Below, piece by piece: positions 19,001 to 25,593 of a DNA stretch of 64,000 bases. The DNA is from Romboutsia lituseburensis DSM 797 (GTDB lineage: Bacteria > Bacillota > Clostridia > Peptostreptococcales > Peptostreptococcaceae): NCBI RefSeq assembly GCF_900103615.1, contig NZ_FNGW01000008.1, positions 56,975 to 120,974 on the forward strand. The letters are read 5' to 3'. Positions within the stretch are counted from its first letter, which is position 1, and every line of letters begins with the position of its first letter. Under the pieces are notes generated by a model, which worked only from the letters and a program-made list of their open reading frames with translations, was not told the origin of the DNA and ran no database searches. The translations under genes and the position numbers were made by a program.

Positions 19001-21113
19001 TGGATCAGTAACTATAAATGGTGTAAATTATCCAACTTATGATCCTTATTCAAGTTTCTCTTTAGGAAATATAGTATCTGGAGATACAGTAATTGTAAAA
19101 TTCAATGCTGCAGTAACTTCATTACCAGTACCATCACTAGTAAGCAATACTGCAAATCTATCATTTGTATATCGTATAGATCCAAATGGATCAGATATAC
19201 CTGCTCAAGTTAATTCAAATACAGTAACTACACAAATTAATGTAGGATCAATATCTCTTAATAAGAGTGTAGACAAATCATACGCTACAATGGGAGATAC
19301 ATTGACTTATACAGTTGTTGTTACAAACAATGGAAATGTAAGAGCTGATAATGTAATATTTACAGATAGTTTACAAACTGATGTAACATTTAATGAGGGA
19401 TCTGTAAAAGTAAATGGAACAACATATCCAGACTATAATCCAAATTTAGGATTTAGTTTAGGAAATATAGATCCATTAGATCATGTAACAGTAGTGTTTA
19501 CAGTTAATATAATAGATTCTCCAACTCATCAATCAGTATTAAACTATGCAGTAGGAACATTCTCTTATAAGGTAGATCCAAATGGTCAATATTATAGTAA
19601 ATCAACTCAATCAAATACAGTATCAACTATAATAGTAATGCCTAAATTAACAGCAACTAAAACAGTAGATAAAATGTATGCAACATTACAAGATATCTTA
19701 AGTTACGGTATTTTGATTAAAAATGATGGTAATACAACTATATCACAACTATTCTTTACAGACTTCTTATCAAATGGTGCAGTATTTAAATCAGGAACTG
19801 TAATAATAGATGGTGTAAGTTACCCAAATTATGACCCAATACAAGGATTTAACTTACCAAATAATCTTATAGCTGGAAATACTTGTTTAGTACAATTCCA
19901 AGCTACAGTAGCTACACTTCCATCACCACCACAGATAACAAACTATGCTGTATCAAATGGGTTATATCGTATAGACCCTCAAGGTTCAACATATCCGATA
20001 ACTGCAACATCAAACACAGTAACTACTAATATAAATGTTGGTAGCTTATCAAACACAAAAACAGTAGATAAAATGTATGCTAAAGTTAATGATACAGTAA
20101 CGTATACTTCAACAATAATAAATACAGGTAATGTAAATGCAACTAGTTTATTCTTTACAGATATATTACAATCTGCTTTAACTTATATATCAGGAACTGT
20201 AAGTATAAATGGTATAGTATATCCAGCATTAGATCCAACTGTTGGATTTGAATTATCTAATTTAGCACCAGGTCAAACTGTTACTGTTGCATTTAATGCA
20301 AAGATAAACTCATTACCAACACCAGCATATGTAACAAATAATTCTAATATTCAGTTTAGTTATAAGATAGATCCTAGTGGAGCTGTAATAACTAAAGATC
20401 AATTGAGTAATACAGTAACAACAAATGTAGTATTAGGTAAAATAACAGTTGTTAAGTCTGTAGATAAGCCAATAGCTACTATAGGAGATGAATTAACTTA
20501 TACAGTTACTTTAACTAACGTAGGAAATGTTATAGATAGTAAAGTATTCTTCCAGGATACACCATCAACTGGTGTAACATTTAAACCAGGAAGTGTAAAA
20601 GTTAATAATGTAAGTCAGCCGACTTATAATCCAACTGTTGGATTTAGTTTAGGAGATATAGGTATAGGTAATGTGGTAACAGTATCATTTGTTGTAACTG
20701 TTGTATCCGTTCCTTCAACTAATCAAGTAACAAACCAAGCAGTTATAACATTTGAGTATGTAGTAGATCCAAAACAGCCACCATATAGTGATACAACTTA
20801 TTCAAATACTGTAACAACTAACATTGCATATGGTAGTTTAAATGTAACTAAGTCTGTAAATAAAAAATACGCAACTATAGGAGAACAACTAACGTATACT
20901 GTTACAATAGTCAATACAGGTAACATTGATGCTACTAATGTTGTATTTTTAGATCAAACACCTCATAATTCAGTATTTGTATTAGGTTCAGTAACTATAA
21001 ATGGAGTATCATATCCAGACTATAACCCATCTGCTGGATTTAATTTAAATACAATGACACCAGGTCAAATTATAACAGTAGTTTATAAAGTTCAAGTTGT
21101 AGATTTATGCTAG
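13035..21113 (+). CDS. Giant DUF11-repeat protein, 2692 aa, 18 tandem modules
   Basis: GTG start with AGGAGG seven bases upstream. Residues 1 to about 355 are a separate head domain ('LTQRFSAIDKAILVATGNSL'), with an Asn/Gly-rich patch near 290. Then follow 18 modules of about 131 aa with consensus 'TKSVDKxYATxGDTLTYTV', 'NTGNxxAxNVxFxDxIP', 'FVxGSVxINGxxYPxYDPN', 'GFxLGxIxPGxxVTVxF' and 'SNTVTTxIN'. The first three are most divergent; the last is cut short and ends in 'VVDLC'. No signal peptide, sortase motif or membrane segment. Related proteins occur in Bacillus and clostridia without an assigned function. I infer a long intracellularly made, spore-deposited fibre. Confidence 0.8.
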   Translation: MALTQRFSAIDKAILVATGNSLVVCGSTTAPAVNTSDIIKIDGTTTRDWTESGSTANLNILANSTILYAELVWYSTVYSNVSGALDLRSIQDNPITFTTSKGNFQITPQYSESYTGLSGTIDRYRAADVTSYIQSALSGSYTVSNVPISVPSTGLSNSRAGWSLSVIYRNNAFKPQKVIYNSGISVATPNTPLQTTLTGFTTSSDQSSLKGNVFLACANGGPIDGIETVMAGPSFAQLSNIGNVVNSPNPNPGTSPNNPGNNFFSGAINVADPLNSSNGLLNINGTNGNNNNDGFVPTQKLGARNKWDITNVDISNTLVTNQTLLAGQITEGQTGDGVQLVALGAQVLAKAPNIIATLDSYDIDGDNEYNVEVGEPLVYAIHIKNDGDVPANNVIASAALNSSTTFVPGSVTINGVSNPTADIQNGINTGTIAAKGIVTVLFTVMVNSVPSGGLMYQSVNYNYQFVSGLDTITNYGQTNTVEVIVQDGKLKIIKSASKTTMNINDIVDYTINITNIGTEIAKNLFFQDKIDPSSSFVSGTVVIDGTAYLDYDPVAGFSLPDLPVGGSTQIVFKFKVNSLPASTKVNNISCITFSYIFNQYGYSREKTTFSNSTVIQVQYIDIIGERCNNNNYPNVGDTVTYTLSLTNIGNEPAPDIQVIEPPIPGATFVSGSVKINGTIKPTLNPFDGFILPDPIGPQQTTNVEYKVLVNSINPADLIENIAQVPFKYQISPGGTVIESEKDSNKVDTVANYVCMNVTKCVDKQYAEIGNTLYYKIEISNSGNINAINTVFLDTIQPEASFVPGSVAINGISYPSYDPNQGFTLGTICYGDIIEVTFQAKVNTLPNPNIIYNKSNLVYSYKPDPNGSTLTNTIYSNTVQTTINKAQYTVVKSVDKTYAQVGDALVYTTTIQNTGTVPLTNMKFVDFLGIYLEFYQGSLYINGINYPNLTPNIQFPIDDMQPGETTTIVFGATIKDNPPVGYIPNTSEVTMTYKQSPDSPVITKTIYSNTVITYDPYAQINLVKTADKSYAAVGETLTYSFTATNTGNTAAINTLFADIIQSEASFVPGSVLVNGVSKPDYNPQTGFTLGTMQMGQVVTIEFKVTVNSLPVPNTIKNNATISFIYYVDPTQQPVTKTSTSNTVTTVINSYSATLTKSVDKMYATIGDVLHYTVTATNTGTIPLTNVNFKDIIQNGATFVSGSVVVDGTSYPNYNPNTGFTISNVLPGGNVVVMFSATVTSVPVPPKIDNTANITFKYQLSPTSPYIDGSLTSNTVTTNINKMAVTNTKSVNKAYATVGDTLTYTSVIANNGNVNISNTQFIDTVPEHTTFVAGTVKIDGTSYSDYDPNLGFTVGVITPGSHVTVTFDVTVDSVPSNGYITNTSILNYQYKIDPNGPYILGSSTSNTVTTYINLGDLTVTKSADRSVVRLTNVITYSFVINNTGNTVLKNLLFKDTIQSESSFNTGTVYVNGINKPNYNPNTGFSLDDIPVGQQAVVSFQVTANTLPTDNKLLNKADVTYSYYVDPNGNPTTKTKTSNTTTVYVYDTIVSANKSVDKTLAKIGDTLNFTITIKNEGNTSAQHVFFEDILDSHISFVPDSVYINQVQMQGYNPNTGFDLDDIIAGATTTVSFAATILSRPSDNIIYNYATIAYDYTVGQEIITAAINTNTTQTYVAAGELTVNKSVDKLYATVGDNIAYTVVVKNTGSVNATNITFKDLIPQSTSFNTGTVAIDGTPQPTFNPNTGFALSDLIPNQYHTITFSIHVDSLPQSEKVENTADITFTYKLTPTDNPVTITTNSNTVTTIIKIGILTATKLVDKAYATIGDTLNYTINIINSGNANCFDVFFRDIVQSNASFIAGSVKINGVTYVDYDPNTGFNLNDITGYGNSTVTFAVKVLTLPTDYTIYNHATGSYKYYVDPANQPVVKEGTTNTVTTIINVGSLTATKSVSKAYATIDDVLTYTVNVVNTGNTLAKNVNFRDVIPNGLTFVNGSVTINGVNYPTYDPYSSFSLGNIVSGDTVIVKFNAAVTSLPVPSLVSNTANLSFVYRIDPNGSDIPAQVNSNTVTTQINVGSISLNKSVDKSYATMGDTLTYTVVVTNNGNVRADNVIFTDSLQTDVTFNEGSVKVNGTTYPDYNPNLGFSLGNIDPLDHVTVVFTVNIIDSPTHQSVLNYAVGTFSYKVDPNGQYYSKSTQSNTVSTIIVMPKLTATKTVDKMYATLQDILSYGILIKNDGNTTISQLFFTDFLSNGAVFKSGTVIIDGVSYPNYDPIQGFNLPNNLIAGNTCLVQFQATVATLPSPPQITNYAVSNGLYRIDPQGSTYPITATSNTVTTNINVGSLSNTKTVDKMYAKVNDTVTYTSTIINTGNVNATSLFFTDILQSALTYISGTVSINGIVYPALDPTVGFELSNLAPGQTVTVAFNAKINSLPTPAYVTNNSNIQFSYKIDPSGAVITKDQLSNTVTTNVVLGKITVVKSVDKPIATIGDELTYTVTLTNVGNVIDSKVFFQDTPSTGVTFKPGSVKVNNVSQPTYNPTVGFSLGDIGIGNVVTVSFVVTVVSVPSTNQVTNQAVITFEYVVDPKQPPYSDTTYSNTVTTNIAYGSLNVTKSVNKKYATIGEQLTYTVTIVNTGNIDATNVVFLDQTPHNSVFVLGSVTINGVSYPDYNPSAGFNLNTMTPGQIITVVYKVQVVDLC
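14095..21110 (+). repeat. 18 tandem coding repeats of about 393 bp
   Basis: Protein-level repeats of about 131 codons inside the giant gene. Each starts near a 'KSVDK' motif and closes with 'SNTVTT'. DNA identity between copies is only moderate, so they look old and diverged rather than recently amplified. The last copy lacks its final 35-40 codons. Confidence 0.85.
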
Positions 21114-21132
21114 AGTTAAAATAAGCTATTAG

Positions 21133-21167
21133 AAAAGAGATCCCTTAATATTTTAAGGGATCTTTTA
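21133..21167 (+). terminator. Terminator after the giant gene
   Basis: Stem GATCCCTTAA/TTAAGGGATC with loop TATT, followed by TTTT. Confidence 0.85.
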
Positions 21168-21315
21168 CATATATTCGGAGATATATAAATTTGATTATAC
21201 TCAAAATACGTTTATAAAGATAACTCTATAGGATATATTAAAAAGTAATATCATGGATATGATATAATGTACAAAATGGTATAGAGTATAAACTAATTTA
21301 TTTTGGAGGATAGAT

Positions 21316-21780
21316 ATGGATAAAAAATTTTTTGATTATTATGATTCACCAGTTGGTATTTTAGAGATATGCACAACAGAAAATGAGTTGATTTCAGTTT
21401 TATACGTAGATGAAAGAAAAAAATCTTCAGAACATCCTCAGATTTTGAAAGAGGTTATAAAACAATTAGATGAATACTTTACAGGATCTAGAAAGGATTT
21501 TGATATAAAGTTCAAACTAAAAGGAACTGAATTTCAAAAGAAGGTATGGACTGCCTTAACTGACATACCATATGGTGAAACTGTTTCATATAAAAATATT
21601 GCTACTAAAATAGGAAATGAAAAAGCAGTAAGAGCAGTAGGAAGTGCTAATGGAAAAAATATTATAAATATAATTGTTCCTTGTCATCGAGTAATTGGAG
21701 CTAATAAAAGTTTAACTGGATATGGTGGCGGACTTCATAGAAAATCATGGCTTTTAAAACACGAGGGAAGTATAGAATAA
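21316..21780 (+). CDS. ogt: Methylated-DNA--[protein]-cysteine S-methyltransferase
   Basis: It repairs O6-alkylguanine in DNA by moving the alkyl group to its own cysteine. The 154-aa length is typical for Ogt. The C-terminal domain has 'GTEFQKKVWTALTDIPYGET', the helix-turn-helix arginine region 'NEKAVRAVGSANGKN' and the active-site motif 'IVPCHRVIG' with the acceptor Cys. A good ribosome site (TGGAGG) precedes the ATG. An acetyltransferase gene follows after 27 bp, probably in one operon. Confidence 0.95.
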   Translation: MDKKFFDYYDSPVGILEICTTENELISVLYVDERKKSSEHPQILKEVIKQLDEYFTGSRKDFDIKFKLKGTEFQKKVWTALTDIPYGETVSYKNIATKIGNEKAVRAVGSANGKNIINIIVPCHRVIGANKSLTGYGGGLHRKSWLLKHEGSIE

Positions 21781-21807
21781 TTAAATAAATTAGGAGAAGC
21801 TTAAAGT

Positions 21808-22272
21808 ATGAGTTTAGCTATAAAAAACATTGATGAAAGTAATAGAGAAGAAATCCTAAAGTTAAAAGTATCTAAATCACAAGAGAGTTTTATAGAAACT
21901 ATAAAAGAATGTTTAGATGAAGCAAGTGAAGACTCAAAATGGAGAACGGTTGGAGTATATGATAAAGACACAGCAGTTGGTTTTGCTATGTATGCTTTAT
22001 TTTTAGATGAAGGTAAAAATGGACGAGTATGGCTAGACAGATTTTTAATCTCACAAGAACATCAAGGCAAAGGCTATGGTGAGAATGGTATTAAGCTTTT
22101 AATAAAACAATTATACGATGAATATGGATATAAAAAAATATATTTAAGCGTATATGATATAAATAAAAAAGCTATAGCTTTATATAAAAAAATAGGATTT
22201 GATTTTAATGGAGAAGTAGATTTAAAAGGTGAAAAAGTAATGGTTATAAATTTAGATAATACGGATAATTAA
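21808..22272 (+). CDS. bltD: GNAT acetyltransferase, BltD-like (spermine/spermidine N-acetyltransferase)
   Basis: A 154-aa GNAT protein. The acetyl-CoA loop is 'SQEHQGKGYGENGIKLLI' near residues 84-101, with the substrate-side strand 'VGFAMYALF' and 'GRVWLDRFLI'. 'IYLSVYDINKKAIALYKKIG' and 'FNGEVDLKGEKVMV' closely resemble Bacillus BltD as I remember it; that enzyme acetylates spermidine and spermine. It is probably cotranscribed with ogt. Substrate is inferred from the resemblance only. Confidence 0.75.
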   Translation: MSLAIKNIDESNREEILKLKVSKSQESFIETIKECLDEASEDSKWRTVGVYDKDTAVGFAMYALFLDEGKNGRVWLDRFLISQEHQGKGYGENGIKLLIKQLYDEYGYKKIYLSVYDINKKAIALYKKIGFDFNGEVDLKGEKVMVINLDNTDN

Positions 22273-22302
22273 AAATACATATGTTTATATATGTATTTTT
22301 TT
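22271..22302 (+). terminator. Terminator after the acetyltransferase
   Basis: Stem AATACATAT/ATATGTATT with a run of seven T. Confidence 0.7.
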
Positions 22303-22405
22303 GATTATATTATTAATCAATTCAATTGAATGAGTATATCTTAATTTGAATTTCATGATATAATAAATAAAATTGTAAGATATTGAATTAATATGAGGTG
22401 ATCTA

Positions 22406-22732
22406 ATGAATATAGAAAAATTTGAAAGTTATCAAGAACAAATACAAAGGACAAGAAGTTTTAATGAAACAGAGCTTGCTAATTATACATTGGGATTAGT
22501 TTGTGAAGCTGGAGAATTTGGCGATTTGATAAAAAAGCACCTATTCCATGGTCATGAATTAGATGAAGAAAAAGTAAAATCTGAATTAGGAGATGTGCTT
22601 TGGTATCTAGGAAATATATGTAATATACTAGATATAAAATTAGAAGATATTGCATCTGGAAATATTCAAAAACTAAAAAATAGATATCCAAATGGATTTT
22701 CTGAGCAAGACAGCATAAATAGAGCAGAGTAA
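22406..22732 (+). CDS. MazG-like nucleotide pyrophosphohydrolase
   Basis: 108 aa, a single MazG-type all-helical domain. The metal-binding helices carry 'GLVCEAGEFGDLIKK' (EAGE, near residue 34) and 'ELGDVLWYLGNI' (the ExxD motif, near residue 61). Enzymes of this family cleave (d)NTPs to the monophosphate and pyrophosphate, cleaning abnormal nucleotides. AGGTGA lies before the ATG. There is no obvious partner gene nearby; the exact substrate is unknown. Confidence 0.85.
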   Translation: MNIEKFESYQEQIQRTRSFNETELANYTLGLVCEAGEFGDLIKKHLFHGHELDEEKVKSELGDVLWYLGNICNILDIKLEDIASGNIQKLKNRYPNGFSEQDSINRAE

Positions 22733-22811
22733 AAAATAAAGGATTTATTGCATCAATAAGGAATAAGGTTATAGATAAGTAGATTATTTTAATAATGGAG
22801 GTATTTAATTT

Positions 22812-23135
22812 ATGAAAGTAACATTACCACAAACAGCTATTGAAGTGTTAAAAGGAATATTAAATGAAAATGAAGATAAACCTAAAAATATAAGAGTTTA
22901 TTTTGCAGGATTTGGATGTAGTGGGGCATTTTTCGCGGTAGCTTTAGATGAAAAAAAAGATACTGATTTAGAATATGAAACAAATGGATTAAAGTTTATA
23001 ATGGATAAGGCTGAGTATGAAGAATATGGAGATATTACTATAGATGACACAGGACATGGTTTCTTAATTAGTGTAGAAAATATGCCTAAAGGTGGCTGCA
23101 GCTGTGATGGAGGTTGTACAGGGTGCGATAATTAA
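22812..23135 (+). CDS. HesB/IscA-like iron-sulfur protein
   Basis: 107 aa. It starts like A-type Fe-S carriers ('MKVTLPQTAIEVLKGIL'), has the loop 'FAGFGCSGAFFAVALDE' that corresponds to the first Cys region of HesB proteins, and ends in a Cys-rich tail 'GGCSCDGGCTGCDN' with five Cys. A role as Fe-S or metal carrier is likely, though the tail differs from the C-x-C end of true IscA. Some clostridial relatives are selenoproteins; here the codons are ordinary Cys and no in-frame TGA is seen. A ribosome site GGAGG precedes the ATG. Confidence 0.75.
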   Translation: MKVTLPQTAIEVLKGILNENEDKPKNIRVYFAGFGCSGAFFAVALDEKKDTDLEYETNGLKFIMDKAEYEEYGDITIDDTGHGFLISVENMPKGGCSCDGGCTGCDN

Positions 23136-23156
23136 AACAATATGATAAAGTTTATT

Positions 23157-23194
23157 AAGAATACTTAGTTTTATACTAGTATTCTTTTATTTTG
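23157..23194 (+). terminator. Terminator after the HesB-like gene
   Basis: Stem AAGAATACT/AGTATTCTT followed by a T-rich tract. Confidence 0.75.
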
Positions 23195-23279
23195 TTTAAA
23201 ATAAGTATACAAAACTCTACGGTACGTTTATTGAATACTTTTACTAATTAGTTTAAATTAATATAAAGAGGTGATAACA

Positions 23280-23864
23280 ATGGACTGTAATAAAATTGGT
23301 AAATTAATATTAGAACTTAGAAAAGAAAAGGATATGACACAAAAACAAATTGCAGACTTATTAAATATTAGTGATAAAACCATAAGTAAATGGGAAAGAG
23401 GTCTAGGATGCCCAGATATTTCTTTACTTCCAGAATTATCACAAGTACTAGGTGTGAGTATTGATGGAATTTTATCAGGTGAAATAAATTTAAATGAATT
23501 AGTAGGAGGAAATATGAATAAATTAAAATTTTATGTATGTCCACAGTGTAATAATTTAGTTACATCTACAGGAGATGTTGGAATTACATGCTGTGGTAAA
23601 AAATTAGATGCTTTAGTAGCTAAAAAATCAGATGAAAAGCATATACTTAATATTGAACCAGTAGAGGATGAACTATATGTAACATCTGAACATGAAATGA
23701 AAAAGGAACACTATATTTCATTTGCGGCATATGTCAAAGGTGATAGAGCATTTATAGTAAAACAATATCCAGAATGGAACTTACAATTTAGATTTAAAAA
23801 GCAAGGTCATGGTAAGCTATATTACTATTGCACAGAACACGGTTTATTTTATACTATAATATAA
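23280..23864 (+). CDS. XRE helix-turn-helix fused to desulfoferrodoxin (superoxide reductase)
   Basis: 194 aa. Residues 1-65 are a Cro/CI-type helix-turn-helix ('MTQKQIADLLNISDKTISKW'). From about residue 79 a complete class I desulfoferrodoxin follows. Centre I has 'CPQC' and 'CCG'. Centre II has His in 'DEKHILNIEP', His in 'SEHEMKKEHYI' (two) and Cys/His in 'YYCTEHGLF', the His4-Cys iron site that reduces superoxide to peroxide. ATG 23280 follows AAAGAGGTG. Inside the frame AGGAGG (23504-23509) stands before ATG 23514, so a separate 116-aa enzyme may also be made. Likely role: oxidative stress defence, with sensing by the same chain. Confidence 0.88.
   Translation: MDCNKIGKLILELRKEKDMTQKQIADLLNISDKTISKWERGLGCPDISLLPELSQVLGVSIDGILSGEINLNELVGGNMNKLKFYVCPQCNNLVTSTGDVGITCCGKKLDALVAKKSDEKHILNIEPVEDELYVTSEHEMKKEHYISFAAYVKGDRAFIVKQYPEWNLQFRFKKQGHGKLYYYCTEHGLFYTII
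23504..23516 (+). promoter_or_regulatory. Internal ribosome site and start inside the XRE-desulfoferrodoxin gene
   Basis: AGGAGG at 23504-23509, four bases, then in-frame ATG at 23514. It lies exactly at the linker between the DNA-binding part and the desulfoferrodoxin. Spacing is short but usable. Confidence 0.45.
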
Positions 23865-23868
23865 TGAT

Positions 23869-23913
23869 AAAATACTATAAATGTATGCATTTATAGTATT
23901 TTTTTGTTTTTTT
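23869..23913 (+). terminator. Terminator after XRE-desulfoferrodoxin
   Basis: Stem AATACTATAAATG/CATTTATAGTATT with loop TATG and a long T run. Confidence 0.85.
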
Positions 23914-24079
23914 ATATCAAAAAATTAAATATAAGTTGGAATATTAAAAAATTTAATTATATCTATATACAAGTATTAAAATGGAGTTTAAAATATACTT
24001 ATTGGAAAAATTGCGATTTTAAGTTACTGATATTTATAAAAGAGTCGTAAAATCAACTTTAAAGTGTTAGGTGATTATA

Positions 24080-24859
24080 ATGAACAAGAAAAAAATAGCA
24101 ATTTTTACTACAATTATTTATGTAATTGTTTTGGGGAGTGGATTATATTTATATAGTTGGTTTGCTGGAAACAAAGTTGATGAAATTGAAAAATTATTAG
24201 TATCACTAATATCACAAATTATGGCTGTAATATGTATAGTATATATAGTTAATAAGCATTATGGCTGGAAAAACGTAGGTTTTAGAAGAATAAAATTAAA
24301 AAATACAATATGGTTTTTTCCATACATAGCGATATTAGTACCCATGGTTTGGGAATTTTTAATAAACACTTTTAAAAATGCTGCATCATTTAGTGCTTCT
24401 ACATGGGCAGGATTGTTTATTACATTTTTAGGTGCTTTATCAGTAGGTTTTTCAGAAGAAGTTATATTTAGAGGCATATATTTAGAGAGTTTTAAATCAG
24501 ATAAAACAGTTATTAAAGCAATGATAATAAGTTATTTAGGATTTTCGGTTTTTCATATCGTAAATTTATTTTTAGGAAATTCATTTGCACAGGTATTTAT
24601 AACAATTATAGTTTCAAGTCTATTAGGATTCTCATTTATTGCATTAGCTATTAAATTAGAAAGTATATGGTTAAATATAATTTTTCATACAACTTGGAAT
24701 TTTATCTTGATTTCATCTCAGACATTAAACTTTTCGGTTTCTAAGACATCAGGTCTCATAAGTGAAGTAAATATTTTAGTAGGGAGTATTTTATGGCTTA
24801 TGATAATAAAAAAAGAAAAAACAAAAACAAAAACAAAAAACAAAAAAACTACAGTGTAA
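24080..24859 (+). CDS. CPBP family intramembrane metalloprotease
   Basis: 259 aa with about eight hydrophobic segments and the CPBP (CAAX-protease/bacteriocin-processing) motifs: 'FSEEVIFRGIYLESF' (EExxxR), 'LGFSVFHIVNL' (FxxxH) and 'WLNIIFHTTWNFI' (HxxxN), all in order in the second half. Family members cleave prenylated or peptide substrates in the membrane; some protect against bacteriocins. GTG 24071 is possible, but AGGTGAT fits ATG 24080. A Lys/Thr-rich tail ('KKEKTKTKTKNKK') overlaps the start of the terminator. The gene stands alone. Confidence 0.88.
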   Translation: MNKKKIAIFTTIIYVIVLGSGLYLYSWFAGNKVDEIEKLLVSLISQIMAVICIVYIVNKHYGWKNVGFRRIKLKNTIWFFPYIAILVPMVWEFLINTFKNAASFSASTWAGLFITFLGALSVGFSEEVIFRGIYLESFKSDKTVIKAMIISYLGFSVFHIVNLFLGNSFAQVFITIIVSSLLGFSFIALAIKLESIWLNIIFHTTWNFILISSQTLNFSVSKTSGLISEVNILVGSILWLMIIKKEKTKTKTKNKKTTV

Positions 24860-24877
24860 GGGGACTGTAGTTTTTTA
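24844..24877 (+). terminator. Terminator overlapping the end of the CPBP gene
   Basis: Stem AACTACAGT/ACTGTAGTT around the stop codon, then T6. Confidence 0.8.
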
Positions 24878-25366
24878 TTTGGGGGAGATAGGTTTACTTT
24901 TTTCCGTTCATATTTTGAGTATGGTCCAATTATATATTTTATATACAAGAATTATAAAAAATTATAGTTAAATATTAATATAATTGGGTATTTATTAAAA
25001 TAGTGTAGTACTTTAGCTCAAATAGTTAGCTAAGCATAAGATTTGATTTTATAGTTTTTGGCTGGATGATTATATTTAATTTAAATATATACCATTCAGT
25101 CACTTTTTTTAATTTGAATTTTTAAGATTAGTATATTATTTTATATTTTGATTAAGATAGAAAATAATCATAGAAATAAATAATAAATGTTAATAGCAAA
25201 TATATATAGATTAGATTACTTACTATAAAATAAAATTTATTATAAAAATAAAATTTAAAAAAAATTATTTTTGCATGTATGAAAAATAATATAAACATAT
25301 AATAAAAAAATTTTATAAAAAATAAAATTTATAATATAGATTATTTTGTAGAAATATAATATATTT
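24878..25366. other. Gene-free AT-rich stretch
   Basis: No frame with coding character is seen. It holds one strong orphan hairpin at 25059-25110 and very AT-rich DNA at 25120-25370, ending in a TATAAT at 25355-25360 that may start the RNA described next. Confidence 0.6.
25059..25110 (+). terminator. Orphan terminator-like hairpin
   Basis: TGGCTGGATG pairs with CATTCAGTCA (two G-U pairs), extended by an AU-rich inner stem and followed by T7. No gene ends here, so it may close a short untranslated transcript. Confidence 0.5.
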
Positions 25367-25589
25367 AAATAGTCATCGATAGGAACGGACACAGACAGTT
25401 ATATATAGACAGCAAGTATCGACAAACAAAAGACATAATTGATAGTCATAAAAAAGAGGAGATATCAGAACTCCTCTTCCCTAAACAACAACAAATAATA
25501 AGGATATATTATCTACCCCCTTGCAGATAATATTAAATTCCAACCCCAATTAAAAAGACTGTTGCGGAAGCAGTCTTTATTTTTTTTCT
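25367..25589 (+). ncRNA. Candidate small RNA with C-rich single strands
   Basis: TATAAT at 25355-25360 would start a transcript near 25367. It has hairpin AAGAGGAG/CTCCTCTT (25454-25478) followed by CCC, a second hairpin ATATTATCT/AGATAATAT with loop ACCCCCTTGC, a free 'AACCCCAA', and terminator 25552-25589. The C-rich segments could pair with Shine-Dalgarno sequences, as in known Gram-positive sRNAs. No start codon with a ribosome site is seen. The terminators also work on the minus strand, so part of the structure may serve the gene ending at 25594. No known RNA family was recognised. Confidence 0.45.
25552..25589. terminator. Bidirectional terminator
   Basis: Stem AAAGACTG/CAGTCTTT with T8 on the plus side and a T run then AATT on the minus side, so it can also end the XRE-cupin gene. 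Confidence 0.75.
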
Positions 25590-25593
25590 TAAA

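Noticed and set aside
14095..21110. CRISPR or DNA-level satellite in the repeat-rich gene
   Set aside because: The periodicity is at codon level (about 131 codons), open throughout and diverged at DNA level.
22812..23135. Selenoprotein reading of the HesB-like gene
   Set aside because: All relevant codons are TGT/TGC and no in-frame TGA is present.
25005..25045. tRNA-like 'TTTAGCTC...TTAGCTAAGC' stretch
   Set aside because: No acceptor stem, anticodon arm or T-loop sequence can be fitted.
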